Below, in pieces: positions 26,721 to 35,174 of a DNA stretch of 64,000 nt. The position numbers and the translations under genes were made by a program. Source of the DNA: a virus; IMG/VR virus record IMGVR_UViG_3300001683_000001, positions 16,647 to 80,646 of that record; one strand, given 5' to 3'. Position 1 is the stretch's first letter. Every line of letters begins with the position of its first letter. The notes below the pieces were generated by a model. The model saw nothing but the letters and a program-made list of their open reading frames with translations. It was not told the DNA's origin and did no database searches.

Positions 26721-27925
26721 TGATGATGAAGGTCCCATACTTGTCGGCTTCTCGATTGAAACTTGCACAGGATTGCACCTTTGCCTACGCTGAGAAATAC
26801 GGCTCAGGGTCGAAGGATGCTTTCACGGCTAAGATGGTCGGTGAGCATCGCAACAATATGCAAGCGGCGAGGAACGGAACCAATCTCCATAACGCCCTTG
26901 AGGAATGGCGGCGACCCAACCCCAAGACGGGTAGAGTTCGTCGCCCCCTGTTCAAAAAACTCGTAGAACTCTACGACAAGGAGTGCGCTCGGAACGAGGT
27001 GGATTTCAATGTCTATGAAGACGGCAAAGAGATGCTCACACGATGGTTCGCCAAGCGAGGTGTGACCACCGTCAAGATTCTCGATGTGGAGCAATCGTTA
27101 GGCACTCACAGCGCACCCTTCATCCTCCCCCTCGGCACACCAATCTTCGGCTTCATTGACCTCATTGTCGAGCATGACGATGGGACCATCGAACTGATTG
27201 ACTACAAATCGCAGAGGAAGCCAATCAAGCAAGAGGAAGCAGACTCCGATATACAGGCAGGTATCTATCTCGCTGTGGCGTCTGAGATATGGCCTGACCG
27301 ACCTCTACGATTCACCTTCGACCTGCTCAGATACGGAACCATGACGACCGTGTGGAGTGACTCCAAAATCAAGTCGTTCAAGACATGGCTTCATGGTCAA
27401 TACGAATGGCTATCCAATCTGACCGACCCTCAACCCACCATCGGGAACGGATGCAAGTGGTGTCCCTATGTCGAACTATGTCCAACAGCCCAAGACCTGA
27501 TTCAGAATGGCTCTTGGGATTTGGTCGTGGGGGATGACCCTACGAGCCTCGATAGGGATGCGATGCTCTCGACCCTTGCCGCCGTCAAAGCGGCGAAGTC
27601 AATCCTCGACAAGAAGCAGAGAGAGATGACTCAGAACATCAAGGATGAGTGGTTCGACTCCTTCGCAAGTGGAGAGGTGATTACCACCGACAATTGGAAG
27701 GTGTCTTTCGATGATAGGAAGCGCACCGAGTTCATCCCTTCCGAGGTTCAACGCTTGGTCCCTCCGGGCGTCTTCGGGCAGATGGTGGGATTGACTAAGA
27801 CCGCTGTTGAACGGGTGTTGCCGATACTCCCCGAAGATGTAGCGGAGCAGGTTCGTGCGAGCGCAATAGTGAAGCCCTACCGCGCTCTGACTATACAGCG
27901 TAGTAGCGATGCCGACACCCAATGA
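26720..27925 (+). CDS. PD-(D/E)XK nuclease, Cas4/RecB-like with probable iron-sulfur cluster
   Basis: A 401-residue protein. Several in-frame starts (GTG 26717, ATGs 26720, 26723, 26726) overlap the preceding stop; I use 26720. LSASRLKLAQDCTFAYAEKYG at the N-terminus is the RecB-family opening with its Cys. NGTNLHNALEEW supplies the conserved His, IFGFIDLIVE the Asp (about 145), and TIELIDYKSQRKP the E-x-D-Y-K core (about 156-161). GCKWCPYVELCP near 244-254 gives three Cys, so with the N-terminal Cys it matches the Cas4/AddB/Dna2 4Fe-4S arrangement. It would resect DNA ends next to the Sak4-like ATPase. Confidence 0.8.
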   Translation: MMMKVPYLSASRLKLAQDCTFAYAEKYGSGSKDAFTAKMVGEHRNNMQAARNGTNLHNALEEWRRPNPKTGRVRRPLFKKLVELYDKECARNEVDFNVYEDGKEMLTRWFAKRGVTTVKILDVEQSLGTHSAPFILPLGTPIFGFIDLIVEHDDGTIELIDYKSQRKPIKQEEADSDIQAGIYLAVASEIWPDRPLRFTFDLLRYGTMTTVWSDSKIKSFKTWLHGQYEWLSNLTDPQPTIGNGCKWCPYVELCPTAQDLIQNGSWDLVVGDDPTSLDRDAMLSTLAAVKAAKSILDKKQREMTQNIKDEWFDSFASGEVITTDNWKVSFDDRKRTEFIPSEVQRLVPPGVFGQMVGLTKTAVERVLPILPEDVAEQVRASAIVKPYRALTIQRSSDADTQ

Positions 27926-28301
27926 AGACTCTGAACAGGACTCATCTGAAGACTCTGAACAGGACTCATCGAAAGGGCCGCGTCGAGTGCCTTCATCGAA
28001 ATACGGAACCCGCCGATTCGGACGCATGGGGAAGACCGACGGTCGGAATGTGAAGCGACTGTGGAAGGCCATGATTATTGCTGGTGCGGTGTTCCCAAAT
28101 GGAGGGCCTCTGACGACGAGTCAGATAGTCGAACTACCCAACCAGCCATTTGAGATTCACAGGCTCACCAACCACCTCGCAAAGAAGCCTCACCTGTTCA
28201 TGTGCGCCGGGACTGAACGAGTAGCCGGACTCGATGGTCGAACTCGCTACCCGCAGAAGACATGGCTGGCCCATCCCGAAGCCTACGACGACACCTCCTG
28301 A
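27909..28301 (+). CDS. Small winged-helix-like protein with duplicated acidic N-terminus
   Basis: A 130-residue protein starting inside the end of the nuclease gene (17-nt overlap). A perfect 8-residue duplication (EDSEQDSS twice) comes from a 24-nt tandem repeat at 27924-27971. The body (RNVKRLWKAMIIAG, LTTSQIVELPNQPFEIHRLTNHLAKKPHLFMC, RVAGLDGRTRYPQKTW) has the helix-helix-wing spacing of winged-helix DNA-binding proteins. Similar layouts occur at 56195-56566, 57939-58217 and 60925-61236. It may be a viral transcription regulator. Confidence 0.5.
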   Translation: MPTPNEDSEQDSSEDSEQDSSKGPRRVPSSKYGTRRFGRMGKTDGRNVKRLWKAMIIAGAVFPNGGPLTTSQIVELPNQPFEIHRLTNHLAKKPHLFMCAGTERVAGLDGRTRYPQKTWLAHPEAYDDTS

Positions 28302-28495
28302 GGCCGATTCGGACGACGCTCGACCTCGCGCGCCCTCGCGTGCGCGAGGCAAACCTCGATTTCAGCCCAATTTCGCAAGTCCCTCACGCGCGCGCGCATG
28401 CGCTCACGCGAGGACCGGGCATGTTCCACAGAACATTTCCCCTGTTCGGGGGAACACGGACTTGAACCGGAGGCTGTTTTCGACTTCCCGTTTGA
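28302..28495 (+). repeat. Intergenic repeat cluster before RFC gene
   Basis: CG-alternating hairpins (about 28317-28350 and 28386-28416) flank TCGATTTCAGCCCAATTTCG, which resembles the spacer in the 4414-4600 gap. The palindrome ATGTTCCACAGAACAT lies at 28421-28436, followed at once by a second, looser copy (CTGTTCGGGGGAACAC, 28442-28457). The region is non-coding. Confidence 0.7.
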
Positions 28496-28510
28496 TTCAA
28501 GACGGTGGGA
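28496..28510 (+). promoter_or_regulatory. Virus promoter motif (class I), 30 nt before ATG 28526
   Basis: TTCAAGACGGTGGGA at leaderless TATA-box spacing. Confidence 0.65.
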
Positions 28511-28525
28511 GATTGCCGGGTGGTT

Positions 28526-29554
28526 ATGTGGTCCGAAACTTATCGTCCAAACAGCCTCGATGAAATCATTGGACAAGACCACATCATCCCCCGCCTCCGC
28601 TACATGGTCGAGCGACTACATCAGGAGGGTGATGATGGAGCGTTCCCACATCTGATGTTCGCCGGTCAGGCTGGCGTGGGGAAGACCGCCACAGCCATCG
28701 CTCTGATGAAAGACCTATTCGGTGAGGATTGGAAGATGAACTTCATCGAACTCAATGCGAGCGACTCTCGTAGCATCTCCGACATCCGCACGACAGTCAA
28801 GGACTTCTCTCGTCGAGGCGTCATTGGTTCATACACTTTCGATGGGAAGCAACAGGAGTTCCCCTTCAATGTCGTCTTCCTCGATGAGTGTGACCATCTC
28901 ACCCCTGACGCACAGGCCGCGTTGAGGCGAATCATGGAGAGGTTCGCCAAGCAGACTCGATTCATCCTCTCCTGTAATTATCCACACCGAATCATCGGAC
29001 CCATCAAGGACAGGTGTGCCTTCGCTGACTCAAGGTTCCATCCTATCCCATCTAAGGCCATTTGCGAGGCTCTCAGGGCCGTTGCGGACCGTGAGGGCCT
29101 CGATATAACACCGGAGGCTCTGACGGTCTTAGGACACGCCTCTCGCGGCTCGATGCGAAAGGCGTTGAATCTGCTATTCACAGCCACTCGCGTTCCGAGT
29201 CGAGTGGAGAAGGAGGATGTCCGTCTGATAGTCAATCAGATGAACCCCAAAAAGATGCGGGAACTACTTGGCTTGGCGATAGAGGCGAACCGCCATCAGG
29301 ACCCGATTGAGAATCAGCGGATTCACAGACGCATTGACTCGCTCATCGAGAGGTTCGGTGAGCGTGGTCTGAGTGGGGCTGAGATTCTCGACGAACTCTA
29401 TCGCGTGGTAGCCGAGGACGAGGCTGTTCCACTCCCTCTCCGACGACGCATCTTGGAGAGCATGGGGGAGGCCCTCCATTACAGTTCAACATCACAGGAC
29501 GACCTACTGTCTGTGAAGACCTTCATCAGACGAGTATGCACAGGAGGCGAGTAG
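28526..29554 (+). CDS. rfcS: Clamp loader small subunit (replication factor C)
   Basis: A 342-residue AAA+ protein starting WSETYRPNSLDEIIGQDHII, the typical RFC opening. Walker A is GQAGVGKT (47-54), Walker B VVFLDECDHL (about 112-121; DECD replaces the usual DEAD), sensor 1 ILSCNYPHRIIGPIKDRC (the SRC motif reads DRC) and sensor 2 GSMRKALNLL. It opens the PCNA ring and loads it on primed DNA. Archaeal and viral RFC small subunits are about 320-330 residues, so this is full length. Start chosen 30 nt after the promoter box. Together with PCNA (36355) and a second AAA+ (35161) it supplies an almost complete loader. Confidence 0.9.
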   Translation: MWSETYRPNSLDEIIGQDHIIPRLRYMVERLHQEGDDGAFPHLMFAGQAGVGKTATAIALMKDLFGEDWKMNFIELNASDSRSISDIRTTVKDFSRRGVIGSYTFDGKQQEFPFNVVFLDECDHLTPDAQAALRRIMERFAKQTRFILSCNYPHRIIGPIKDRCAFADSRFHPIPSKAICEALRAVADREGLDITPEALTVLGHASRGSMRKALNLLFTATRVPSRVEKEDVRLIVNQMNPKKMRELLGLAIEANRHQDPIENQRIHRRIDSLIERFGERGLSGAEILDELYRVVAEDEAVPLPLRRRILESMGEALHYSSTSQDDLLSVKTFIRRVCTGGE

Positions 29555-29839
29555 ATGAAAAGCGACGAGATAGACAACGGCGACAACGAGGAAATCATGG
29601 AACTCATCAGAGGACGATTGGCGATAGGTATCGAACGGTATGGACATGGAGTCCGAGCCGAGGAAGACACTCGCCACTTCGGAACTGAGAAGGACACTTG
29701 GGTCGAGATGGCTCTTGAGGAAGTCCTCGACAATCTCATCTACATCACCGCTGAGATAATTCGCATCCAGCGTCGAGCAGAACGGATTAGAACCCCGACC
29801 GACGAGAACGACTCGGACATAATGGGTTTGGCTGATTGA
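29555..29839 (+). CDS. MazG-like nucleotide pyrophosphohydrolase homologue (small)
   Basis: A 94-residue helical protein directly after the RFC stop. RGRLAIGIERYGHGVRA and WVEMALEEVLDNLIYITAEIIRI (with the EExxD metal site) match small all-alpha NTP pyrophosphohydrolase-like proteins common in phages. It could sanitise the dNTP pool during replication or lower host alarmones. The usual upstream E-x-x-E pair is weak here, so activity is uncertain. Confidence 0.6.
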   Translation: MKSDEIDNGDNEEIMELIRGRLAIGIERYGHGVRAEEDTRHFGTEKDTWVEMALEEVLDNLIYITAEIIRIQRRAERIRTPTDENDSDIMGLAD

Positions 29840-29936
29840 TGCGGGGGTAGAATAGACATGATTAGCCAGCCCAATCCGACCCAAATCTCTCTCGGTTCCA
29901 CTTGACCGTTGCATGAAGTCGGATGGTGTCCATCCA

Positions 29937-29951
29937 TTCAAGACGGTGGGA
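29937..29951 (+). promoter_or_regulatory. Virus promoter motif (class I), 31 nt before ATG 29968
   Basis: TTCAAGACGGTGGGA before polB. Confidence 0.65.
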
Positions 29952-29967
29952 GTTCCTCGTTGTTCGT

Positions 29968-32634
29968 ATGACGCGCGTCCCGTTCCTGATTGTGTCCATA
30001 GACTACACCGAGGACCCGACCTTCCTCACGCACCTGCGGGTGAAAGGACTCGATGGTCAGAACCATGTTTTGACGGTCGAGAATTGTGTCCCTCGGTTTT
30101 GGACTGAGAAGAACCCGTCCAGCATTCCGAACCTCCCTCCGTTGGTGAAGTCATGGAAGCCGTCCGGGTTGCGGAGCGTCACCGGCGCAGAACTGTTTGA
30201 GGTTCGTGTGGAGAACCTCTCAGACCGGCGTGAGATGAAGGAGTTCTTCTACCCCCATTACTCAGCAGATGTAGCATGGCGGTCGCTGGTCAGATGGATT
30301 TACGATTGGACCGCTGTGATTGATGTGGATGAGGCCGCACTCAAGGGTCCCAACAATCTCCGTCCTCTGCACATCACACCGAGCGAAACTGACTACTCGG
30401 AGTTCACTCTCGATGTCCTGTGGTTCGACATCGAAACCGAGGATTCTCTCGACATGAAGACCTCACCCAAGCGAGTCGTCAGCATCGCCATCTTGGACAG
30501 CGTGACGGGCATTCACGAAATCGGCACGACCTGTCCCACCAGCGAACGACAGGTGCAGAGATTCCTCGCATCTCAAGAGGCATTGGAGTCTATCGTAGAA
30601 CACACGGCCCCTATCCCTCCCATCCCTACCGACAAGGTGGTTGTGAAGTCGTTCTCCTTCGATGACCCCGACACCAACGAGGCGGCTCTCCTATGGTGGT
30701 TCAAGGAGAGGGTCGAGGCATTGGACAGGGACCTACTTGGAGGACAGAACATCCTCGGCTACGACATCCCCTATCTCAAGAACAGGAGCCGGAGAATGCG
30801 ACGGGAGATGAGTCGTCGCTACTACGATTCTGTGCCTGTCTTTCACCGGTTCCCGAATCTCGATTCGATTACTCGACGACCCTTATTCGATTCTAAGCGA
30901 GCGTATGCCGAGCAGGTGCGTGGGGAACTCACATCAGGTTCTCTCGTTTGGATGTCTGAGCAGGTGCTTGGCTATGGCAAGGTTCCGAGGACTCGCATCA
31001 CCGAACTCATGGTGCGCGACCCCATGATGCTCGCCATCTACAACGCTTGGGATAATGTCTGCGTTGCTCGGTGTATGGACGAACTGAATCTCATCCCATT
31101 CTACCTCGCCAAAGCCGCCTTCAACAGTTCCCTGATTCAGAACATCCACTCCAACATGATGCTCATCGAGGACACGATGGGACACCTGCTGATGAGGCAG
31201 AACATGGTGATGCCTTCCCTCGATGTCGTGCGCGACCGGATGGAGGTCGCAGAGGTAGAGGGAGGCTTCGTCATGGAGAACCCAAGCGGGGTCTTTCTGA
31301 ACGCCTTTGAACTCGACAACGCGACCGAATATCCGGCGCAGATAATCAACGGCAATTTCTGTCCCTCTACCATCGTCAGTAAGGACGACTACCCCGACGG
31401 GTTCCCCTTCCCTGTGACCAGCACTCCATCAGGTCGCTACTACCGTCGTGACCGTGACGGAATCATCCCCGGAGTCCTGAGGACCCTGACGGCTCAACGC
31501 CGACAGACTCAGAGCGAGATGAGGAAGGCCCTCGCTGACGATGATGATGAGATGGCGAACATCCTCGACATGAAGCAGAGGGTGATGAAGGAATCGAGTA
31601 ATTCGTTCTACGGCGTCATGGCGTCCGGTTCGACCGAGAAGACGAGGGGCCGACCCTTCCGGCTCGTCAATCCCGCCATCGCCTCGGACATCACCGAAGG
31701 GGCGCGACTTCACAACGAGTGGAATCGGAAGAAAATCGAATCAACGATTCTACTGTTCTCAGCCGAAGGAATCGAGCCGAATGTTCCACAGAACATGCCC
31801 GACCTCGCGGGCGCGCACGCGAGGCTCGACGGATTTCCACTTGAGTTCCGAGTGATTGGACAGGACACAGATTCGTGCAAGGTGTTCATCTCCAACCAGC
31901 CCGAAGCCGAGGAAGCGATTCGTCCATTCACCGAGTCCGACATCACATCTTCGGCCAACCTATTATGCCTCATACTGAACGGAACCTACGACGAGTTCGT
32001 GCAGACCACATACGGCATCGAACGCAACGAGATGTTGATGGTCAAGCCGGACGCATACTACGAGAGATATTTCGCATGGGGAGTGAAGAAGCGATATGCC
32101 TATCGAGAGTTCAACGGCAAGGATGGATTCCGGGGAGTCGAGATACGCCGGTCGTCTGTTCCACAGGTAGTGAAGACAGCCCAACACCGAGTATTCAAAT
32201 CAATCCTGAATGGATGCGACAAGCGGGAACTCAACGAGATTCTCAGGGACATCCACGATACCATCCTCGATGTAGAGAAGACACCCAATATCCACTTCGG
32301 ACAACCGTTCGGAATCAAGACGGCAGGGACCCAAGCACACAAAGCCGCGATGTGGTCGAACGACCATCTCGACACCGACTTCGACATAGGCGACAAGCCG
32401 ACGCTGTATGTCGCCAAGTCTGCTTCGACATCCCTTCCCTCTAACCGAGTAGTCGCTATCGTGTTTGGGGAGGACCCGTCGTCGTTCGGAATCATGGTAG
32501 ATAGAGAGAAGTCGTTCGCCAAACATTTCACGAACTCACAATCTTGGTCAGGCATCCTCGGTGCATTCAACACCTCATGGGAATCTGCGCTTGCAGGTAT
32601 GAGCCAATCCTCCCTCGTAGAGTGGTTCACATGA
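29968..32634 (+). CDS. polB: Family B DNA polymerase
   Basis: An 888-residue replicative polymerase. The exonuclease domain has VLWFDIETE (Exo I, about 151-159) and GQNILGYDIPYLKNRSRRM (Exo II). Palm motif A is probably AFELDNATEYPAQIINGNF (about 444-462, unusual against DxxSLYPS), motif B MKQRVMKESSNSFYG (about 534-548) and motif C VIGQDTDSCKVF (about 628-639, GDTDS form as QDTDS). C-terminal thumb follows. Between motifs B and C the palindrome and a CG hairpin of the intergenic type are embedded in frame (31781-31830; NVPQNMPDLAGAHARLDG). It starts 31 nt after a class I promoter. Copying of the viral genome with PCNA and RFC is expected. Confidence 0.92.
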   Translation: MTRVPFLIVSIDYTEDPTFLTHLRVKGLDGQNHVLTVENCVPRFWTEKNPSSIPNLPPLVKSWKPSGLRSVTGAELFEVRVENLSDRREMKEFFYPHYSADVAWRSLVRWIYDWTAVIDVDEAALKGPNNLRPLHITPSETDYSEFTLDVLWFDIETEDSLDMKTSPKRVVSIAILDSVTGIHEIGTTCPTSERQVQRFLASQEALESIVEHTAPIPPIPTDKVVVKSFSFDDPDTNEAALLWWFKERVEALDRDLLGGQNILGYDIPYLKNRSRRMRREMSRRYYDSVPVFHRFPNLDSITRRPLFDSKRAYAEQVRGELTSGSLVWMSEQVLGYGKVPRTRITELMVRDPMMLAIYNAWDNVCVARCMDELNLIPFYLAKAAFNSSLIQNIHSNMMLIEDTMGHLLMRQNMVMPSLDVVRDRMEVAEVEGGFVMENPSGVFLNAFELDNATEYPAQIINGNFCPSTIVSKDDYPDGFPFPVTSTPSGRYYRRDRDGIIPGVLRTLTAQRRQTQSEMRKALADDDDEMANILDMKQRVMKESSNSFYGVMASGSTEKTRGRPFRLVNPAIASDITEGARLHNEWNRKKIESTILLFSAEGIEPNVPQNMPDLAGAHARLDGFPLEFRVIGQDTDSCKVFISNQPEAEEAIRPFTESDITSSANLLCLILNGTYDEFVQTTYGIERNEMLMVKPDAYYERYFAWGVKKRYAYREFNGKDGFRGVEIRRSSVPQVVKTAQHRVFKSILNGCDKRELNEILRDIHDTILDVEKTPNIHFGQPFGIKTAGTQAHKAAMWSNDHLDTDFDIGDKPTLYVAKSASTSLPSNRVVAIVFGEDPSSFGIMVDREKSFAKHFTNSQSWSGILGAFNTSWESALAGMSQSSLVEWFT
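31781..31830 (+). repeat. Palindrome plus CG hairpin embedded in polB
   Basis: ATGTTCCACAGAACAT (31781-31796) followed by CCTCGCGGGCGCGCACGCGAGG (about 31802-31823), the same pair as in intergenic gaps, here preserving the reading frame between polymerase motifs B and C. Confidence 0.8.
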
Positions 32635-32765
32635 ACGGTGACGACATAGACGATTGGTCGGATAAGCACATCGGCAGTTTGGGATTGATGAGGACGGTTA
32701 TCGGGTTCGTCAATCTTATCATCGGGCTGGTCATCATGTCGAAACTATTCGGGTGGTTGGGATGA
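32631..32765 (+). CDS. Single-pass membrane mini-protein (44 residues)
   Basis: It starts at an ATG overlapping the polB stop (ATGA) and overlaps the next start in the same way. MNGDDIDDWSDKHIGS is acidic and residues 17-42 (LGLMRTVIGFVNLIIGLVIMSKLFGW) form one hydrophobic helix. Placed in the polymerase operon, it might tether replication to the membrane; this is speculative. Confidence 0.5.
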   Translation: MNGDDIDDWSDKHIGSLGLMRTVIGFVNLIIGLVIMSKLFGWLG

Positions 32766-33241
32766 ATCCCTCCACTCCCTCACGACGCACCCAAGTCTAT
32801 CGCCTTCTTCGGAATGAGTGTGGCTTCACGCACCATCAGGCGCGCCATCTCATCATGCGTCACTTGAGCAATCTCGGTGACTTCCGCAACATCTTCTACA
32901 AAGGACTCAAGGCTGACCGAGAGGTGTGGTTAGAGGCTGCTCAACCGATAGCAAGTTTGAGTCTGCGAGATGACGCGCTTGAGGCAGGGCGTTCCATCCT
33001 GAATCAATGCTGGCCTTCCTACCGCCTCACAGGGGCCACAGGACCGGGGCCTGAGATGCCTTTCACCTGTGCCTCCTTTGCGGCGAGGATGGTGAAAGAG
33101 ATTCAGGGGTTCAACCCCACTCAGGGGCGAATCCTGTGGAGTCAGATTGAACTCATCCTCAGGCGTGAAGAACGGGATGCAGAAGCCGCTTGGATAGACA
33201 GGATGATTCCGACCTATCTGAAAGTCAAGGGGGTGCTGTGA
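32762..33241 (+). CDS. Hypothetical helical protein of the polB operon
   Basis: A 159-residue protein starting at the ATG overlapping the previous stop. Helical: TQVYRLLRNECGFTHHQARHLIMRHLSNLGDF, FYKGLKADREVWLEAAQPIASLSLRDD, then FTCASFAARMVKEIQGF and IELILRREERDAEAAW. No catalytic or metal motif is evident. Family not recognised; coupling to polB and the membrane peptide suggests a replication-related role. Confidence 0.5.
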   Translation: MNPSTPSRRTQVYRLLRNECGFTHHQARHLIMRHLSNLGDFRNIFYKGLKADREVWLEAAQPIASLSLRDDALEAGRSILNQCWPSYRLTGATGPGPEMPFTCASFAARMVKEIQGFNPTQGRILWSQIELILRREERDAEAAWIDRMIPTYLKVKGVL

Positions 33242-33432
33242 GTGTTCGTTGGAACATCGGTGAAACCGGAGCAACACCACGATTCTCGCACTCCCTACGG
33301 GGCCTTTACGAATCTGAATATCTCAATTCCCTCAATGGGACCCTTCATAGGTGGGGCCGTAGTCGAGCGGAGTGCCGCGAGAGAGGCGGCAGAACCAAAA
33401 CCGAATGAAAAACCAATAAGGAGAATGAAAAT
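33242..33432 (+). other. Leader region of MoxR-like gene with degenerate palindrome
   Basis: GTGTTCGTTGGAACAT (33242-33257) is a degenerate palindrome copy at the end of the previous gene. A promoter-like TTCATAGGTGGGG lies at 33344-33356; transcription would begin near 33374, leaving a leader that ends with the ribosome binding site AATAAGGAG before ATG 33433. No gene is supported. Confidence 0.5.
33344..33356 (+). promoter_or_regulatory. Probable promoter motif before MoxR-like ATPase gene
   Basis: TTCATAGGTGGGG resembles the class I box but lies about 89 nt before the start codon, so the transcript would have a leader of roughly 58 nt with a Shine-Dalgarno site. Confidence 0.45.
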
Positions 33433-34662
33433 ATGAACGAAGATGAGAACAGAACAGGAGCGCAACAGAGAATGCGAGATGCTGTCGAACTTCTCGGTGG
33501 AAGGGCGTCGAAAGACGACTACATCGCAGAGGTTCATCGGCTCTCGGTGGAGGACGGGGGTTCTCCACGAATTGATGTCTTGGAGAAGACGGCCCTGAGG
33601 GGTCCAGCACTCCAAGCCGCCGGACTTGCTAAGGTCAAGGTCAATGTGGGAGGCGACGAGGAATACCAAGTATGGCTCCAAGAGGACGCCCAAGCACTAC
33701 TCGACACAGTAGGTCGAGTCACCGTAGGGGGAGGCACAGGAGCCACAGGAGGCTCTACCATCCTAACACAAACCACCACCACCACCACCACCAGCACGAA
33801 GGTTGCCGGAGATGTGTGGTTCGGATTGACCCGCCGCGACCCAAGCGACTACCCCGACACCGAGCAGGTGCAGATGATTAACAACCCAACAGGATTCGTA
33901 GATGGCCTCGACTTCATGGAACTCATGGCTATCGCCTTCAAGAAGGGCTACCACCACATCTCAGAGGGACCAACCGGATGCGGCAAGACAATGGCCGAGA
34001 AGGAGTTCTGCTACCAAATGGGAATCCCCCTCTACCGGATTAACTGCAAGGACGGCCTGACTTGGGATGACCTAATTGGCTACATGACCGCAGACGAGAA
34101 AGGGACCACCTTCATTGATGGTCTTCTGACCCGCGCTGTCCGCTACGGCGGCATCATGTATGTGGACGAGATGACCTCCGCACTACCGGCAGTAATGACC
34201 GGCCTCAACGCGGTCTTAGACAGCGGCAAACTCGTTGTCCCAATGACCGGCGAAACCCTGACCGCCCACGACGATTTCCGTGTGGCTGGTTCGTTCAACC
34301 CCGGCTACGCTGGAACCAACGAATTGAATCAGGCTACCGCCCGCCGCTTTGCTGGTCGCTTCATCTTCGACTACCTTGAGGCAGATGTCGAGGTCAAGGT
34401 CATCCAGCAACAGTCAGGAGTAGGCAACCCTGAGGTGGCGCGCGAACTCGTCACCCTCGCCAACGACCTGAGGACCCTGCAAACACAGAACGACATCGAG
34501 ATGGACTGTGGGACAGCCACCCTCGTCAATTGCATGGGCTGGCTGACCGACATCTCGCTGACCCGCGCTGTCGAAATCTGCATCATCGGACAGGCAATCC
34601 CTGACGACCGCCAGCAAGTTAGGCTGGCGTGCCGCCAGCGGTTGTCGAACTTCGACTCTTGA
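33433..34662 (+). CDS. MoxR/CobS-type AAA+ ATPase
   Basis: A 409-residue protein. An N-terminal region (1-95, ARDAVELLGG... DDYIAEVHRL) leads to a Gly/Thr linker with eight consecutive Thr encoded by ACC repeats (about 33772-33795). The AAA+ domain has SEGPTGCGKTMAEKEF (about 177-192), INCKDGLTWDDLIGYM, Walker B GGIMYVDEMTSALPAVM (about 238-254), FRVAGSFNPGYAGTNELNQATARRFAGRFIF (sensor and Arg finger). This is the MoxR/CobS subgroup, which typically partners a von Willebrand A protein; one is encoded at 39632-41866. Such pairs work as metal-chelation or protein-remodelling chaperones. Its role in a virus is not established here. Confidence 0.75.
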   Translation: MNEDENRTGAQQRMRDAVELLGGRASKDDYIAEVHRLSVEDGGSPRIDVLEKTALRGPALQAAGLAKVKVNVGGDEEYQVWLQEDAQALLDTVGRVTVGGGTGATGGSTILTQTTTTTTTSTKVAGDVWFGLTRRDPSDYPDTEQVQMINNPTGFVDGLDFMELMAIAFKKGYHHISEGPTGCGKTMAEKEFCYQMGIPLYRINCKDGLTWDDLIGYMTADEKGTTFIDGLLTRAVRYGGIMYVDEMTSALPAVMTGLNAVLDSGKLVVPMTGETLTAHDDFRVAGSFNPGYAGTNELNQATARRFAGRFIFDYLEADVEVKVIQQQSGVGNPEVARELVTLANDLRTLQTQNDIEMDCGTATLVNCMGWLTDISLTRAVEICIIGQAIPDDRQQVRLACRQRLSNFDS

Positions 34663-34671
34663 ATACGAAAA

Positions 34672-34700
34672 AGGCGGGGGGGCCACGCGCTCCCCCGCCC
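34672..34700. terminator. Strong GC hairpin after MoxR-like gene
   Basis: GGCGGGGG and CCCCCGCC form an 8-bp stem around GGCCACGCGCT, with an A-tract before it on the plus strand. It could end transcription of the preceding gene; on the minus strand it would be a stem followed by T residues. Confidence 0.5.
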
Positions 34701-34811
34701 ACTACTCACACTCTTGCTCCCATCGCAGGGAGGGGGGCGCGGCGTTGGGAGCCGTTCGATTCTCACGCCCCCCTTCCAAACTCAATTTCACAGGCTCACA
34801 GGCGGCGCGCG

Positions 34812-34871
34812 TAGAGCGCGTCTGTGATGCGTGGTCTGTATCGGGACTCCTGAGGACTTCAACGCGCTCTA
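34812..34871. repeat. Stem-loop repeat (family A), 10-bp arms
   Basis: TAGAGCGCGT (34812-34821) and ACGCGCTCTA (34862-34871) around a loop containing CTGTATCGGGAC, the loop sequence shared by several copies. A family tail (GACCCGTATTCGGCAAGGG) follows. Confidence 0.75.
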
Positions 34872-34919
34872 TGACCCCTTCATTGACCCGTATTCGGCAA
34901 GGGTGGTGGGTCCCTCTCC

Positions 34920-34934
34920 TTCAAGACGGTGGGA
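34920..34934 (+). promoter_or_regulatory. Virus promoter motif (class I), 30 nt before ATG 34950
   Basis: TTCAAGACGGTGGGA at leaderless TATA-box spacing. Confidence 0.65.
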
Positions 34935-34949
34935 GGGATAGCGTGAGGT

Positions 34950-35174
34950 ATGACCGACAGAGATGGTGAGCGAATGGATGTAATCGAGCAGCGACTCGGA
35001 GAGGTCTTGGAGAGGCTCCGAGATTTGGAGCGACGGCTCACCTCGATAGCATCTGCCGCGAACCCTACTGTCGTCAGCATTCGACATCCAAACCAGCGGA
35101 CACTATGGTCGCCTCATCAGGAGCGAACCGTAGGCGAGGAAGTTCTCAAGGGTGAGGACGATGAAGCCTTCTGA
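34950..35174 (+). CDS. Small coiled-coil protein
   Basis: A 74-residue protein directly behind a class I promoter. Residues 8-36 (RMDVIEQRLGEVLERLRDLERRLTSI) form a heptad coiled coil. It overlaps the next gene by 14 nt and is likely its operon partner. Function not recognised; oligomerisation or loader accessory role is possible. Confidence 0.5.
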   Translation: MTDRDGERMDVIEQRLGEVLERLRDLERRLTSIASAANPTVVSIRHPNQRTLWSPHQERTVGEEVLKGEDDEAF

